Shown one piece after another: positions 33,413 to 42,564 of a stretch of DNA of 64,000 bases. The stretch lies in assembly GCA_020637215.1 (NCBI GenBank), contig JACJWI010000001.1:558001-622000 (forward strand), written 5' to 3'. Each line of letters starts with the position of its first letter. The stretch's first letter is position 1. The position numbers and the translations under genes were made by a program. Below the pieces are notes generated by a model, which searched no databases, was not told where the DNA came from, and worked only from the letters and a program-made list of their open reading frames with translations. The DNA comes from Microthrixaceae bacterium (lineage in GTDB: Bacteria; Actinomycetota; Acidimicrobiia; Acidimicrobiales; Microtrichaceae).

Positions 33413-33492
33413 TCCGACGTCGGCGCCGGCGCCGGGGTTCCAGATTTCTGAGGGCGCGAAAGCGACAAGGGTTGTGAGTGAGGACCCCTATA
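33413..33492. other. Intergenic stretch with an AT-richer core
   Basis: 80 bp between rlmN and the convergent nucleotidyltransferase. CCAGATTTCTGAGG and CGACAAGGGTTGTGAG stand out from the GC-rich background. GGGGTTCC near its start could pair with GGACCCC near its end, so it may be the shared terminator. No gene is supported. Confidence 0.4.
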
Positions 33493-34323
33493 TCAGCGGA
33501 TGAGCACGGTGCCGCCCGGGCCCGGGCCCGGGCCCGGGTCGGCTCTGATGGCGTCGACGAGGTGCTCGTGGTCCTCAACCATCGCTCCCGGCCACACCAC
33601 CGACCGCTCGAGCCGGCCCCTCACCACCGCTCCCGCCCCGATCACCGACCGCCCGCCGCTGACCCACAGGTTGGCCCGCAGGTACTGCTCGGGGGTCCCG
33701 CAGTCGATGACGGTCCCGGTCGCCATCGCCACGTCCAGGCGACCCGCCTCGAGCTCGGGTCGCCACAGCAGCTCCCACAGCCCCGACGGTTCCGGCACCA
33801 GCGCCTGCACGTGCTCCCACGGCACGATCGACGCCACGATCCCGCTGCGCGGTCCGAAGGCCGGTCCCTCCCCACCATCGGGTCCGGCGTCCGGGTCGGG
33901 GGTGGCCAGCACCCGGACCCGTCGGCCGTCCCACCCCGCGACGAACGCCCGCAGGTCCTCGGCGTGCACCGTGTCGGCGTTGACCACCAGGGCGCCACGA
34001 CCGTCGAGGAAGCCGGCCAGGTGCGCGACCGCCCCCGCGGTGCCCAACGCCCGCTCCTCCTCGAGCGACACGTGGACGTCGATGCGGTCCTCGAGGTGCT
34101 CCAACATGGCAGCTCGCCCGTGGTGGACGTTCACCGCCACCGGGGTTCCCGTCACCGCCGCGACCTGGGCCACGGCCCGATCGACCAGGGTGGTGGCCCC
34201 GATGGGGCACAACGCCTTGGGGCGCCACGCGCTCAGCGGACGCAGGCGCACCCCGGCCCCCGCGGCCAGCACCACCCCGGCGAGCACCACCACCCGCTCC
34301 GGCTCCGCCAGACTGTCAGCCAT
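33493..34323 (-). CDS. Sugar-1-phosphate nucleotidyltransferase-like protein
   Basis: 276 aa. The Rossmann-type NTP-transferase signature is clear: VVLAAGAGVRLRPLSAWRPK, then LCPIGATTLVDRAVAQV; DTVHAEDL carries the metal-binding Asp, and a short left-handed helix-like tail (VIGAGAVVRGRLERSVVWPG) follows. The sugar and nucleotide are unknown. ATG at 34323 has GGAGAGGGGG upstream; GTG at 34293 is an alternative. The C-terminus is encoded by (CCCGGG)4 at 33515-33538, giving a PGPGPGPG tail, probably a slippage-prone tract. Confidence 0.85.
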   Translation of the reverse strand: MADSLAEPERVVVLAGVVLAAGAGVRLRPLSAWRPKALCPIGATTLVDRAVAQVAAVTGTPVAVNVHHGRAAMLEHLEDRIDVHVSLEEERALGTAGAVAHLAGFLDGRGALVVNADTVHAEDLRAFVAGWDGRRVRVLATPDPDAGPDGGEGPAFGPRSGIVASIVPWEHVQALVPEPSGLWELLWRPELEAGRLDVAMATGTVIDCGTPEQYLRANLWVSGGRSVIGAGAVVRGRLERSVVWPGAMVEDHEHLVDAIRADPGPGPGPGGTVLIR

Positions 34324-34738
34324 GGCCCCCCTCTCCGAACGCCGCTGGTACAACCCGCGCCTGCCCCAGACGCTGGTGATCAGCCAGTGGTTGCTCTACT
34401 TCAACGCCTTCTGGGCCCTGCTCGCCGTGTTCACCGGCGGGGTCATGGGCTCGGCGATCGGCGCCGTGCTGCTGCTCGCCAGCCTGGGCGCCAACGTCTA
34501 CGGCGCCTACGGCATCGCCAATGAGCTCAAGCTCGGCTACCAGGTGGCCGTCGTCGCCGCCTTCCTGCCGTTCGTGCTGCGGCTGGTGATCGTGTTCATC
34601 TCGGGCGCGTCGCTGATGCGCAACATCGGCTTCGTGCTCGTCCCCGGCGACATCATCAACGCGATCTTCGTCTACGCCCTGGTCGCGCTGCTGCTGCACC
34701 CCCAGTCGCGCGAGCACCAGAAGATCTGGTTCTCCTGA
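34322..34738 (+). CDS. Polytopic membrane protein, function unknown
   Basis: 138 aa with four likely membrane segments (around residues 20-38, 40-58, 72-92 and 98-122), ending in a polar tail (REHQKIWFS). Its ATG overlaps the divergent nucleotidyltransferase ATG (CATG palindrome at 34321-34324), so each gene's promoter must lie inside the other gene. Family not recognised. The stop TGA begins a 27-bp tandem array. Confidence 0.75.
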   Translation: MAPLSERRWYNPRLPQTLVISQWLLYFNAFWALLAVFTGGVMGSAIGAVLLLASLGANVYGAYGIANELKLGYQVAVVAAFLPFVLRLVIVFISGASLMRNIGFVLVPGDIINAIFVYALVALLLHPQSREHQKIWFS

Positions 34739-34837
34739 ACCCTCCGGCCGGGCTGGCTCCCCTGTGCCCTCCGGCCGGGCTGGCTCCCCTGAACCCTCCG
34801 GCCGGGCTGGCTCCCCTGTGCCCTCCGGCCGGGCTGG
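34734..34837. repeat. 27-bp tandem array starting at a stop codon
   Basis: CCCTCCGGCCGGGCTGGCTC begins at 34740, 34767, 34794 and 34821 (exact 27-bp period, last copy partial). Unit ends alternate CCCTGTG and CCCTGAA, so a 54-bp super-unit may have been copied. The first CCTGAA contains the membrane-protein stop codon (34736-34738). Confidence 0.9.
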
Positions 34838-34870
34838 CCCGCCAACCGCGACCGCTGACAAGATGCCGCC

Positions 34871-35332
34871 ATGGCCACCGAGGTGAACGGAATCGCAGGA
34901 CTCAAGGAGCTCGTGGGGACCCATCTGGGCTACTCCGAGTGGATGGAGATCACCCAGGAGCGGGTCAACACGTTCGCTGACGCCACCGGTGACCACCAGT
35001 GGATCCACGTCGACGTCGAGCGGGCCACGGCCGAGTCGCCCTTCGGCGGCCCGATCGCCCACGGCTACCTGACCCTGTCGCTCGGCCCGGTGCTCTTCCC
35101 GCAGATCATGACGGTCAAGGGCATCAAGATGGGCGTCAACTACGGCTGCGGCAAGGTCCGGTTCCCGTCGCCGGTTCCGGTGGGCTCCAACCTCCGACTG
35201 GGCGCCACCCTCGACTCCGTCGAGGACCTGCCCGGCGGGTGGGCTCAGATCTCGATGACCTTCACCTTCGAGGTCGAGGGCGCTCCCAAGCCCGCCTGCG
35301 TGTCGGAGATCATCTTCCGCTACTCGGAGTGA
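34871..35332 (+). CDS. MaoC-like (R)-specific enoyl-CoA hydratase
   Basis: 153 aa hot-dog fold. The hydratase-2 motif is complete (FADATGDHQWIHVDVERA with catalytic Asp and His, then FGGPIAHGYLTLSL). Hydrates trans-2-enoyl-CoA in fatty-acid or polyester metabolism. CAAGAT sits 6 nt before the ATG as a weaker version of the leaderless box. No PHA genes adjoin. Confidence 0.92.
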   Translation: MATEVNGIAGLKELVGTHLGYSEWMEITQERVNTFADATGDHQWIHVDVERATAESPFGGPIAHGYLTLSLGPVLFPQIMTVKGIKMGVNYGCGKVRFPSPVPVGSNLRLGATLDSVEDLPGGWAQISMTFTFEVEGAPKPACVSEIIFRYSE

Positions 35333-35446
35333 CCCCCCGGCCGGAGATCGGTCCGGAGCGGTCGGGTCGCACCTCACCCTGAGAAGACTACGGCTGTGGC
35401 CGGGCCGCGGGTCGGGGCCCGGTGACCCCACCCGTACAGTGATCCG

Positions 35447-37036
35447 ATGCCACGCCGCCGCCACCCTCGCCGCGTCGTCGCTCTCGCCGTCGTCCTCGCC
35501 ACGGTCCTGGTCGCGTCGTCGACCACGTGCAGCGGTGCACGGGAACCGATGCCCCGCCTCGACTCCGACCCTCGCCCGTCGAGGGCCGCGTCCGGACGGG
35601 GATCCGAGCTCGTACCCGACCACGACGCGGACCTCCACCCGGCGGATCCGTCAACAGCAGGACTGCCGGCCCGATGGCGTCCCGCCCCGCTCCGGTGGGC
35701 GTCGTGCGAGGACGACCCGAACGATCCCGACCTGAGCTGCGCCACCCTGGTCGTCCCGCTCGACTGGTCCCGTCCGGACGGGGCGACGATCGAGCTGGCG
35801 GTCGCCCGCCGGACCGCCGCCGGACCGGCCGATGAGCGGATCGGCACCATCGTCGCCAACCCGGGCGGACCCGGCGGCTCGGGCGTCGAGCTCGTCGAGG
35901 ACGACCCCTTCAGCCCGGGGATCGCCCGACGGTTCGACCGCGTCGGATGGGACCCCCGCGGCGTCGGGGACTCCACCCCGGTGACCTGCGGGACCGACAC
36001 GGTCACCCGGTTCGTCGCGGCGGACCCCGACCCCGACTCCCCCGCCGAGCAGGCCGAGTTGGAACGGCTCGCCCGCGCCGTGTCCGACGACTGCGCCACC
36101 CACGACGCGGAGCTGCTCGCCCACATCGGCACCCGTGACGTCGTCCGGGACCTCGAGGCCCTCCGCCTGGCGCTCGGCGACGGACCGATCGACTACGTCG
36201 GGTTCTCCTACGGCACCCAGATCGGCCAGATGTACGCGGACGCGTTCCCCGCCGGGATCCGCACGATGGTGCTCGACGGTGTGGTCGACCCGTCCAAGGG
36301 CTTCACCGAGTTCCTGATGGGTCAGATCGACGGGTTCGACGCCGCCTTCGACGCGGCAGCCGCCCGGTGCTCCGCCCGGTCTCGGGCCTGCGGCGTCGAG
36401 GACCTGACCGCGGCCTACGACCGGGTCCGGGACCGGGTCGAGCGGGCACCACTGCGAACGGACGCCCACACACCGATCGGCCACGCCGAGCTCGCCACCG
36501 CGGCGATCTACACCGGCTACCTGACCGACGGATGGCGACAGCTGGGCCCGGCGCTGGCCTCGGCGCTCGACGGCGACGGCACCGCTCTCCTCGCGCTGTC
36601 CAACGCCTACCACGACCTCAGCGGCTACGGCACCTACGCCGGCGTCGTCTGCACCGACACGCCACCGCCGCCGGACGCCGCGTCGTGGAAGACGTTCGCG
36701 GACCAGGCCCGGGCCCGCTCCCCCCGGTTCGGCGGCTCGGTCGCCAACGAGCTGCTGCCGTGCGCGACCTGGCCGGTCCGCTCCGACGTCGTCCCCGCCG
36801 CGGTCACCGCTCCCGACGCCCCACCGATCCTCGTCGTCGGCAACACCGGGGATCCCGCGACCCCGTTGTCGGGGGCCCGCGCCGTCGCCTCGACGCTGCG
36901 CTCGGCCGTGCTCGTCACCGTCGACATCGAGGGGCACACCGCCTACGGCCGCAACCGCTGCGCCACCGACCTGGTCGACGAGTACCTGATCTCGGGTCGC
37001 ACCCCCGACGCGGCCAGGAGCTGTCCGGCGGACTGA
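35447..37036 (+). CDS. Secreted alpha/beta hydrolase, TAP/SlpD-type peptidase family
   Basis: 529 aa. A basic start and hydrophobic run (VVALAVVLATVLVASS, about residues 10-25) form a signal peptide with a likely cleavage after SGA. The catalytic triad is Ser254 in GFSYGTQ, Asp in NTGDPATPL and His in DIEGHTAYGRN; oxyanion region NPGGPGGSG. The C-terminal TAP-like domain has paired Cys residues. Streptomyces relatives are tripeptidyl aminopeptidases. ATG follows TACAGT (35435-35440) by 6 nt. Confidence 0.9.
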   Translation: MPRRRHPRRVVALAVVLATVLVASSTTCSGAREPMPRLDSDPRPSRAASGRGSELVPDHDADLHPADPSTAGLPARWRPAPLRWASCEDDPNDPDLSCATLVVPLDWSRPDGATIELAVARRTAAGPADERIGTIVANPGGPGGSGVELVEDDPFSPGIARRFDRVGWDPRGVGDSTPVTCGTDTVTRFVAADPDPDSPAEQAELERLARAVSDDCATHDAELLAHIGTRDVVRDLEALRLALGDGPIDYVGFSYGTQIGQMYADAFPAGIRTMVLDGVVDPSKGFTEFLMGQIDGFDAAFDAAAARCSARSRACGVEDLTAAYDRVRDRVERAPLRTDAHTPIGHAELATAAIYTGYLTDGWRQLGPALASALDGDGTALLALSNAYHDLSGYGTYAGVVCTDTPPPPDAASWKTFADQARARSPRFGGSVANELLPCATWPVRSDVVPAAVTAPDAPPILVVGNTGDPATPLSGARAVASTLRSAVLVTVDIEGHTAYGRNRCATDLVDEYLISGRTPDAARSCPAD

Positions 37037-37115
37037 CGCGACCCGAACCCGCTCCAGGGTTCGCCCCGCCCGGGCGTCGACCGTACGATCGACACTCCGA
37101 GACCGACCGGGGGGT

Positions 37116-38855
37116 GTGGTGCAGACCAGCGTCGACGGAGACCAGACGAGAAGCGACCAGGGGTTCAACCTGGCCACCATCCACGAGACGGTGGCCGCGG
37201 CCGTCGGCGACCGCGACTGCATCGTCACCTGCCGTCCCGACGGCAGCGCGGAGCGGCGCAGCTACGCCCAGGTGACCGAGAGGACCCGCCGACTCGCCGA
37301 CGCCCTGCGGACCCGTGGCCTGGGATCGGTCGTGGCGCGCGAGCAGCTCGAATCGCACCGCTCCGGACAGGACCACGTCGCGCTGTACATGCACAACAGC
37401 GCCGAGTACCTGGAGTCGATGCTCGGGGCCTACAAGGCCCGCACCGTCCCGTTCAACGTCAACTACCGCTACGTTGCCGATGAGCTGGAGTACCTGCTGG
37501 CCGACTCCGGGGCCCGGGCGGTGGTGTTCCACTCGGCCTTCGCTCCCACGCTGGCCGCCGTCCGTGACCGCCTCGACCGGCTCGACGTCTTGATCCAGGT
37601 GCCCGACGGGTCGGGCCACGGTCTGCTCCCCGGCGCCGAGTGGTACGAGGACGTGCTCGCCGCCGCCACCCCCGAGCTGGCCGACGACGTGGTGGCGGCC
37701 TGGTCGCCGGATGACCTCTACATCCTCTACACCGGCGGCACGACCGGCATGCCCAAGGGCGTGATGTGGCGTCAGGACGACATCTTCGTCGCCGCGATGG
37801 GCGGGCGTCGGCCCGGCGACCAGCAGGAGTGGGCCTCGTACGAGGACCTGGCCGCCAACGCCCTCAACGGCGGGGTCAAGATCCTGCCCGGGCCCCCGTT
37901 CATGCACGGGGCCGCCCACTGGGTGGCGTTCAACTCGTTCACGAACGGGAACACGGTGGTGCTCCCGTCGGTCACCGAGCGACTCGACGTCGACGACCTG
38001 CTCGCCACCGTCGCCGCCGAAGGGGTCAACGTCGTGCTGATCGTCGGCGACGCCTTCGGACGCCCCCTCGTCGAGGGGATCGAGGCCGCGGTGGCCGCCG
38101 GCACCCCCGACCTGTCGTCGCTGCTCGCCATCGCCTCGGGCGGCGCCGCGCTGTCGTCGGGCGTGAAGTCGCGGCTGCTCGCCGCGCTGCCCTCGATCAT
38201 CGTCATGGACGGTTTGGGGGCATCGGAGACCGGCCAGCAGGGAACGCAGCTGACCACCGCGGGTCAGGAGGCGTCGACCGGCGACTTCACCCCCGGACCG
38301 GGGATGTGCATCCTCTCCGAGGACCTGGACCGGGTGCTCGAGCCCGGACACGACGAGCTGGGTTGGTTGGGTCAGAGCGGCCGGGTGCCGCTCGGCTACC
38401 TCGGCGACGAGGCCAAGACCGCCCGCACCTTCCCCGTCATCGACGGGACCCGCTACGCCGTGCCCGGTGACCGGGCCCGCCTGGGCGAGGACGGCCGGCT
38501 CGAGCTGTTCGGTCGGGACTCGGTCACGATCAACTCCGGGGGAGAGAAGATCTTCGCGGAGGAGGTCGAACAGGCGCTCCTGCACCACCCGGCGGTGCGC
38601 GACTGCGTCGTCGCCGGCCGACCGTCGGAGCGTTGGGGCCACGAGGTCGTCGCCCTCGTCGTGGTCGACCCGGACGCGGAGCCGGTCGGCGACGACGAAC
38701 TGCTCACCGAGGCGGCCCGCCACATCGCCCGCTACAAGCTGCCCAAAGCGGTGCTGCGTCGCGACGCGCTGCAACGTTCGCCGTCTGGCAAGGCCGATTA
38801 CCGCTGGGCCGCCGAGCAGGCGACACGGCTGGTGACCGACGGAGCCGGGTCGTGA
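37116..38855 (+). CDS. Acyl-CoA synthetase (AMP-forming, FadD-like)
   Basis: 579 aa ANL-superfamily ligase. The P-loop is LYTGGTTGMPKGVMW, the adenine-binding segment GLGASETGQQGTQL, the hinge LFGRDSVTINSGGEKIF and the catalytic Lys region SPSGKADYRW. The substrate is probably a fatty or polycyclic acid; not determinable. TACGAT at 37082-37087 with a GGGGGG ribosome site gives a leadered message. The stop overlaps the HAD gene start, so they are cotranscribed. Confidence 0.92.
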   Translation: MVQTSVDGDQTRSDQGFNLATIHETVAAAVGDRDCIVTCRPDGSAERRSYAQVTERTRRLADALRTRGLGSVVAREQLESHRSGQDHVALYMHNSAEYLESMLGAYKARTVPFNVNYRYVADELEYLLADSGARAVVFHSAFAPTLAAVRDRLDRLDVLIQVPDGSGHGLLPGAEWYEDVLAAATPELADDVVAAWSPDDLYILYTGGTTGMPKGVMWRQDDIFVAAMGGRRPGDQQEWASYEDLAANALNGGVKILPGPPFMHGAAHWVAFNSFTNGNTVVLPSVTERLDVDDLLATVAAEGVNVVLIVGDAFGRPLVEGIEAAVAAGTPDLSSLLAIASGGAALSSGVKSRLLAALPSIIVMDGLGASETGQQGTQLTTAGQEASTGDFTPGPGMCILSEDLDRVLEPGHDELGWLGQSGRVPLGYLGDEAKTARTFPVIDGTRYAVPGDRARLGEDGRLELFGRDSVTINSGGEKIFAEEVEQALLHHPAVRDCVVAGRPSERWGHEVVALVVVDPDAEPVGDDELLTEAARHIARYKLPKAVLRRDALQRSPSGKADYRWAAEQATRLVTDGAGS

Positions 38856-39469
38856 GCATCGGCGCCCCCGTCGTCGCCTGGGACCTCGGCAACGTCATCA
38901 TCCCGTGGAACCGTCGCGACGCGTTGGCCCGCTTCGTCGACGACGAGGACGAGATCGAACGCATCTCCCGCGAGGTGTTCGACCTGTCCACCAACCTACA
39001 CCTGGACCGGGGCGCCACCGTCGACGAGGTCCGCCGCATCGTCGAGGAGCGCCACCCCGGACACGGCTGGGTGGTCGACGGCTACGTGGAGCACTTCCGC
39101 CACAGCCTCGGCCCCGCCGACGAGGCGACCGTCGCCCTCATCGACGAGCTGCTCCACGTCGGCGTGCGCTGCGTCGGGCTGTCGAACTGGTCGGCGATCA
39201 CCTGGGCCGGCATCACCGACGCCTACCCGGCCCTCGGACGTCTGGAGGGGGTGATGATCTCGGGCGAGGAAGGTCACTGCAAACCCGACGAGGTGATCTT
39301 CCGCCGCTGCGAATCGCGCTTCGGCTTCACCGCCGATCAGGTCCTGTTCTTCGACGACAGCACCGCCAACGTCGAGGGGGCACGGGCTGTGGGTTGGGAC
39401 GCCGAGGTGTTCACCACCGCCCGGGCCGCCCGGGCCGCGCTGGTGCGACGGGGCCTGCTGTCGGTGTGA
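38852..39469 (+). CDS. HAD-superfamily hydrolase (subfamily IA)
   Basis: 205 aa. Motif I is VVAWDLGNVIIPW, with the D-x-G-N-V variant seen in YihX-like sugar phosphatases; motif II Ser in CVGLSNWS; Lys in HCKPDEVIF; acidic motif FFDDSTANVEGA. Substrate unknown. GTG overlaps the fadD-like stop (GTGA). Confidence 0.88.
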   Translation: MSIGAPVVAWDLGNVIIPWNRRDALARFVDDEDEIERISREVFDLSTNLHLDRGATVDEVRRIVEERHPGHGWVVDGYVEHFRHSLGPADEATVALIDELLHVGVRCVGLSNWSAITWAGITDAYPALGRLEGVMISGEEGHCKPDEVIFRRCESRFGFTADQVLFFDDSTANVEGARAVGWDAEVFTTARAARAALVRRGLLSV

Positions 39470-39502
39470 GGGCCTTCGCCCCCGCCCCGTAGTGTGGCGG
39501 CG

Positions 39503-40234
39503 ATGGCCTCCCCCGACTCATCCCCCGCCGACCTGATCCCCCGGGCCGACCAGCCGCTGCCGACCGGGGCCGCCAAGACGGCGTCGGTACGGGCCATGTT
39601 CGACACCATCGCACCCCGCTACGACCTGGTGAACCGGGTGATGACGTTCCGGATGGACGTCGGGTGGCGTCGTCGGGCGCTGGACCTGCTTGGACTGGCG
39701 CCCGGAGCCCGGGTGCTCGACCTGGCCACCGGGACCGGTGACCTGGCCGCCGAGATGGCGTCCCGCGGTCTGGTGCCGATCGGCGCGGACCTCAGCTTCG
39801 GGATGCTGGCCGCCGCTCCGACCCCGTTCCCCCGCGTCCAGGCCGACGGGGTGGCGCTGCCGTTCCCCGACGGAGCGCTCGACGGGGCGACCTGCGGGTT
39901 CGCCCTGCGCAACTTCACCGACCTGGCCGCCACCGTCGCCGAACTCGGTCGGGTGGTGAGACCCGGAGGACGTCTCGCCCTGCTCGAGGTTGCCGAACCT
40001 CCCAACCCGATCATGCGCATGGGCCACGGGATCTACTTCGGCCGCGTCGTCCCGGTGATCGGCGGGATCCTCTCGAACGGGCGGGCCTACTCGTACCTTC
40101 CCCGGTCGGTCGAGTACCTGCCCGAACCGGCCGAGCTGCTCGACGTGGTCCGCGACAGCGGGTTCCGCGACGTGGACCGGACCCTGTTGTCGGGCGGCAT
40201 CGCCCAGCTGATCACCGCGACCCGGGTGCTGTGA
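39503..40234 (+). CDS. menG: Demethylmenaquinone methyltransferase
   Basis: 243 aa UbiE/MenG family, the last step of menaquinone synthesis. Family motifs: MFDTIAPRYDLVNRVMTFRM, VLDLATGTGDLAAEMASRG and YSYLPRSVEYLPEPAEL. ATG follows TAGTGT (39490-39495) by 7 nt. menF starts 22 bp after its stop. Confidence 0.95.
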   Translation: MASPDSSPADLIPRADQPLPTGAAKTASVRAMFDTIAPRYDLVNRVMTFRMDVGWRRRALDLLGLAPGARVLDLATGTGDLAAEMASRGLVPIGADLSFGMLAAAPTPFPRVQADGVALPFPDGALDGATCGFALRNFTDLAATVAELGRVVRPGGRLALLEVAEPPNPIMRMGHGIYFGRVVPVIGGILSNGRAYSYLPRSVEYLPEPAELLDVVRDSGFRDVDRTLLSGGIAQLITATRVL

Positions 40235-40256
40235 CCGCGGTCCGCCACCACGGCCG

Positions 40257-41513
40257 GTGACCGAGATGGACCTCGTGGCCCGCACCGAGCCGGGACAGCC
40301 CGTCGACGAGCTGCCGCCCCCGGGCCGCGCTCACGTCGCCTTCTGCTCGCCGCGCCGAAGTCTCCGCGGATCGGGCGAGGCGCTGCGGATCGACCTGCCG
40401 GCGCCGTGGCCGGAGCACGTCGACGCCGTCGCCGACACCCTGGCCGGGATCGTCCACGACGGATCGGGCGGCGCCGGCCGTGGACCGGTCGCCTTCGGGG
40501 CGCTGCCGTATGACCGTGACACCCCCGCATCGCTGGTGGTGCCGGCGGTGATCCACGGCCGCACCGCGGATGGTGAGCGATGGACGACCCGCATCGGCGA
40601 CGCCGCTGCGGGCTCCGACGCCGCAACCACCTCCGACGTCGCTGCCAGCTCCGAGGACGGCGACGAGGCCCCGACACCGACGGATCCGACGTCGGTGACG
40701 ATCAGCAGCGTCCTCAGCCCCCGGGAGTGGGCCGCGTCGGTGGCCACCGCGGTGGATCGGATCGGGCGCGGCGAGCTGACCAAGGTCGTGCTCGCCCGTG
40801 AGCTGTCGGTGCGGACCGACCAGGCCCTGGACGCGGCCACGCTGCTGCGACGGTTCCGTGCCGCGTCACCGGCGGCGTTCGCCTACTCGGTCGACGGCTT
40901 CGTCGGCGCCACACCCGAGCTCTTGGTGTCACGCATCGGCGACGTGGTGCGCGCTCATCCCATGGCGGGCACCCTGCCGCGCACCGGCGACCCCGATGCC
41001 GATTCACGCCGGGCCGGCGAGCTGCTCGGATCCACCAAGAACCGCTGGGAGCACCAGATCACCATCGACGCGGTCCACGACACGCTCCTGCCGTGGTGCT
41101 CCTACCTCGACGCCGAGCCGGAGCCCTCCGTGGTCGCCGCGGGCCCGGTCCAGCACCTCGCGACGCTGGTCGAGGGCCGCCTCGGCCAGCCGGAGCCGTC
41201 GGTGCTCGAGCTGGTCGCGGCCCTGCACCCCACCCCGGCGGTCGGCGGCTGGCCCCGCATCGAGGCGCTGGCGGTGCAGGCCGAGCTGGAACGGGCCGAC
41301 CGCGGTCGCTACGCCGGACCGGTCGGCTGGGTCGACGCCGAGGGCAACGGCGTGTTCGGCGTCGGCATCCGCGGCGTGCAGATCGCCGAGGACCCGACCT
41401 CGGCCCGGCTGTTCGCCGGCGTCGGCGTGGTCGACGGCTCCGATCCGTGGACCGAGCTGGAGGAGACCCGCTCCAAGGCCGCCGCGGTCCTCGGCGCCCT
41501 CACCCGGATCTGA
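40257..41513 (+). CDS. menF: Isochorismate synthase
   Basis: 418 aa chorismate-utilising enzyme opening the menaquinone pathway. Core segments: IGRGELTKVVLARELSVRTD, GATPELLVSRIGDVVRAHPM and AGTLPRTGDPDADS, and near the end GVGIRGVQIA. The region around residues 115-145 is an Ala/Asp/Thr-rich insertion that could be a linker. GTG start. Confidence 0.93.
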   Translation: MTEMDLVARTEPGQPVDELPPPGRAHVAFCSPRRSLRGSGEALRIDLPAPWPEHVDAVADTLAGIVHDGSGGAGRGPVAFGALPYDRDTPASLVVPAVIHGRTADGERWTTRIGDAAAGSDAATTSDVAASSEDGDEAPTPTDPTSVTISSVLSPREWAASVATAVDRIGRGELTKVVLARELSVRTDQALDAATLLRRFRAASPAAFAYSVDGFVGATPELLVSRIGDVVRAHPMAGTLPRTGDPDADSRRAGELLGSTKNRWEHQITIDAVHDTLLPWCSYLDAEPEPSVVAAGPVQHLATLVEGRLGQPEPSVLELVAALHPTPAVGGWPRIEALAVQAELERADRGRYAGPVGWVDAEGNGVFGVGIRGVQIAEDPTSARLFAGVGVVDGSDPWTELEETRSKAAAVLGALTRI

Positions 41514-41520
41514 CCCGTGG

Positions 41521-42564
41521 TCAGGGGGCGGTGACCGGTTCGCTGGTCTCCTGGGCCCACACCTCGCGCAGGCGATCGAGCACGGTCGCCACGTCCGCGA
41601 AGCCGGCGAAGTGCCCTTCGCCCGGACGTACCCGCAGCTCGGCGCGGGGCAGGCGGGACGCCTGGTGGTGCCCGTGGCTGGGCGGGACGATCGTGTCGGC
41701 CAACCCCTGCCAGACGATGACCGGCGGGGTGACCTCGTCGAGGGCGAAGCCCCAGTGGCGGCTGAACAGCGCCATGTCGTGGGCGACCGAGCGCAGCTCG
41801 TGCGCCGCGAGCAGGTCCTGCAGGAACATGGCCCGGAACTGCGGGTCACGCAGCACGGGACGATCCGCGAAGCCGAGCAGGGCGGCGTAGGCCGAGAACA
41901 CCGGGTCGGCCACCGGTGCCAGGAGGTCGATCCCCGACGCGAGCACCCGGCCGATCGGGGTCCGCAGCACCTCGAACGCGGGGGCGACGAAGCGCAGCGC
42001 CCGCGTGTAGGACCACACCGCGTCGGGGCCGCGGGTCGGGCCGAGCCCACCGAGCAGCGACGCCACGACGACCCGCTCGGGCAGATGCCGCGCGACCGCC
42101 AGGGTGTACGGCCCGCCGCCGGACAGGCCGACCACGGCGAAGCGGCCGATGCCCAGGTCGTCGACCAGCGACTCGACATCGGGAGCGAAGTCCGCGATGC
42201 GCCGGTAACGGTGGTCGGTCGAGGTTCCGGTCCCCGGACGTTCCACCGTGACGACCCGGAAGCCGCGCTGCAGGGCGTTCTGGTGGATGCTCGGGGGCAC
42301 CTGGGTGCGCGCGCCGGGCGTGCCGTGGAACCAGAGGACGACATCGCCGTCGGGATGTCCGAACTCGGCCCATCCGAGCGCCCGGTCCTCGGCGACGACG
42401 CTGCGTCCGAGACGGCGGGGCACCGGTGCTCCCTCGCGTCGGATCGCCTCGGCGATCTCCACGATCGGAGGGCCGTCGAACTCGGCATCGGGATCGATGT
42501 CGGGCTCGTGGTCGCCCGTCGGGGTCGGCTGGTGGTCGTCGGAGGTGTCGCCCGGCCTGCTCAT
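41521..42564 (-). CDS. Alpha/beta hydrolase
   Basis: 347 aa. A charged N-terminal ~60 residues precede the hydrolase fold: oxyanion strand LWFHGTPGARTQ, nucleophile Ser in VVGLSGGGPYTLAV, Asp in QGLADTIVPPSH and His in PGEGHFAGFADV. Its ATG overlaps the menD stop (ATGA), so it is translated from the menD message. A role in menaquinone metabolism is possible but not shown. Confidence 0.88.
   Translation of the reverse strand: MSRPGDTSDDHQPTPTGDHEPDIDPDAEFDGPPIVEIAEAIRREGAPVPRRLGRSVVAEDRALGWAEFGHPDGDVVLWFHGTPGARTQVPPSIHQNALQRGFRVVTVERPGTGTSTDHRYRRIADFAPDVESLVDDLGIGRFAVVGLSGGGPYTLAVARHLPERVVVASLLGGLGPTRGPDAVWSYTRALRFVAPAFEVLRTPIGRVLASGIDLLAPVADPVFSAYAALLGFADRPVLRDPQFRAMFLQDLLAAHELRSVAHDMALFSRHWGFALDEVTPPVIVWQGLADTIVPPSHGHHQASRLPRAELRVRPGEGHFAGFADVATVLDRLREVWAQETSEPVTAP

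Noticed and set aside
33219..33578. Minus-strand frame spanning the rlmN 3' end and the downstream gap
   Set aside because: Arg/Ala-rich shadow with no ribosome site or promoter box; the gap is better read as a terminator region.
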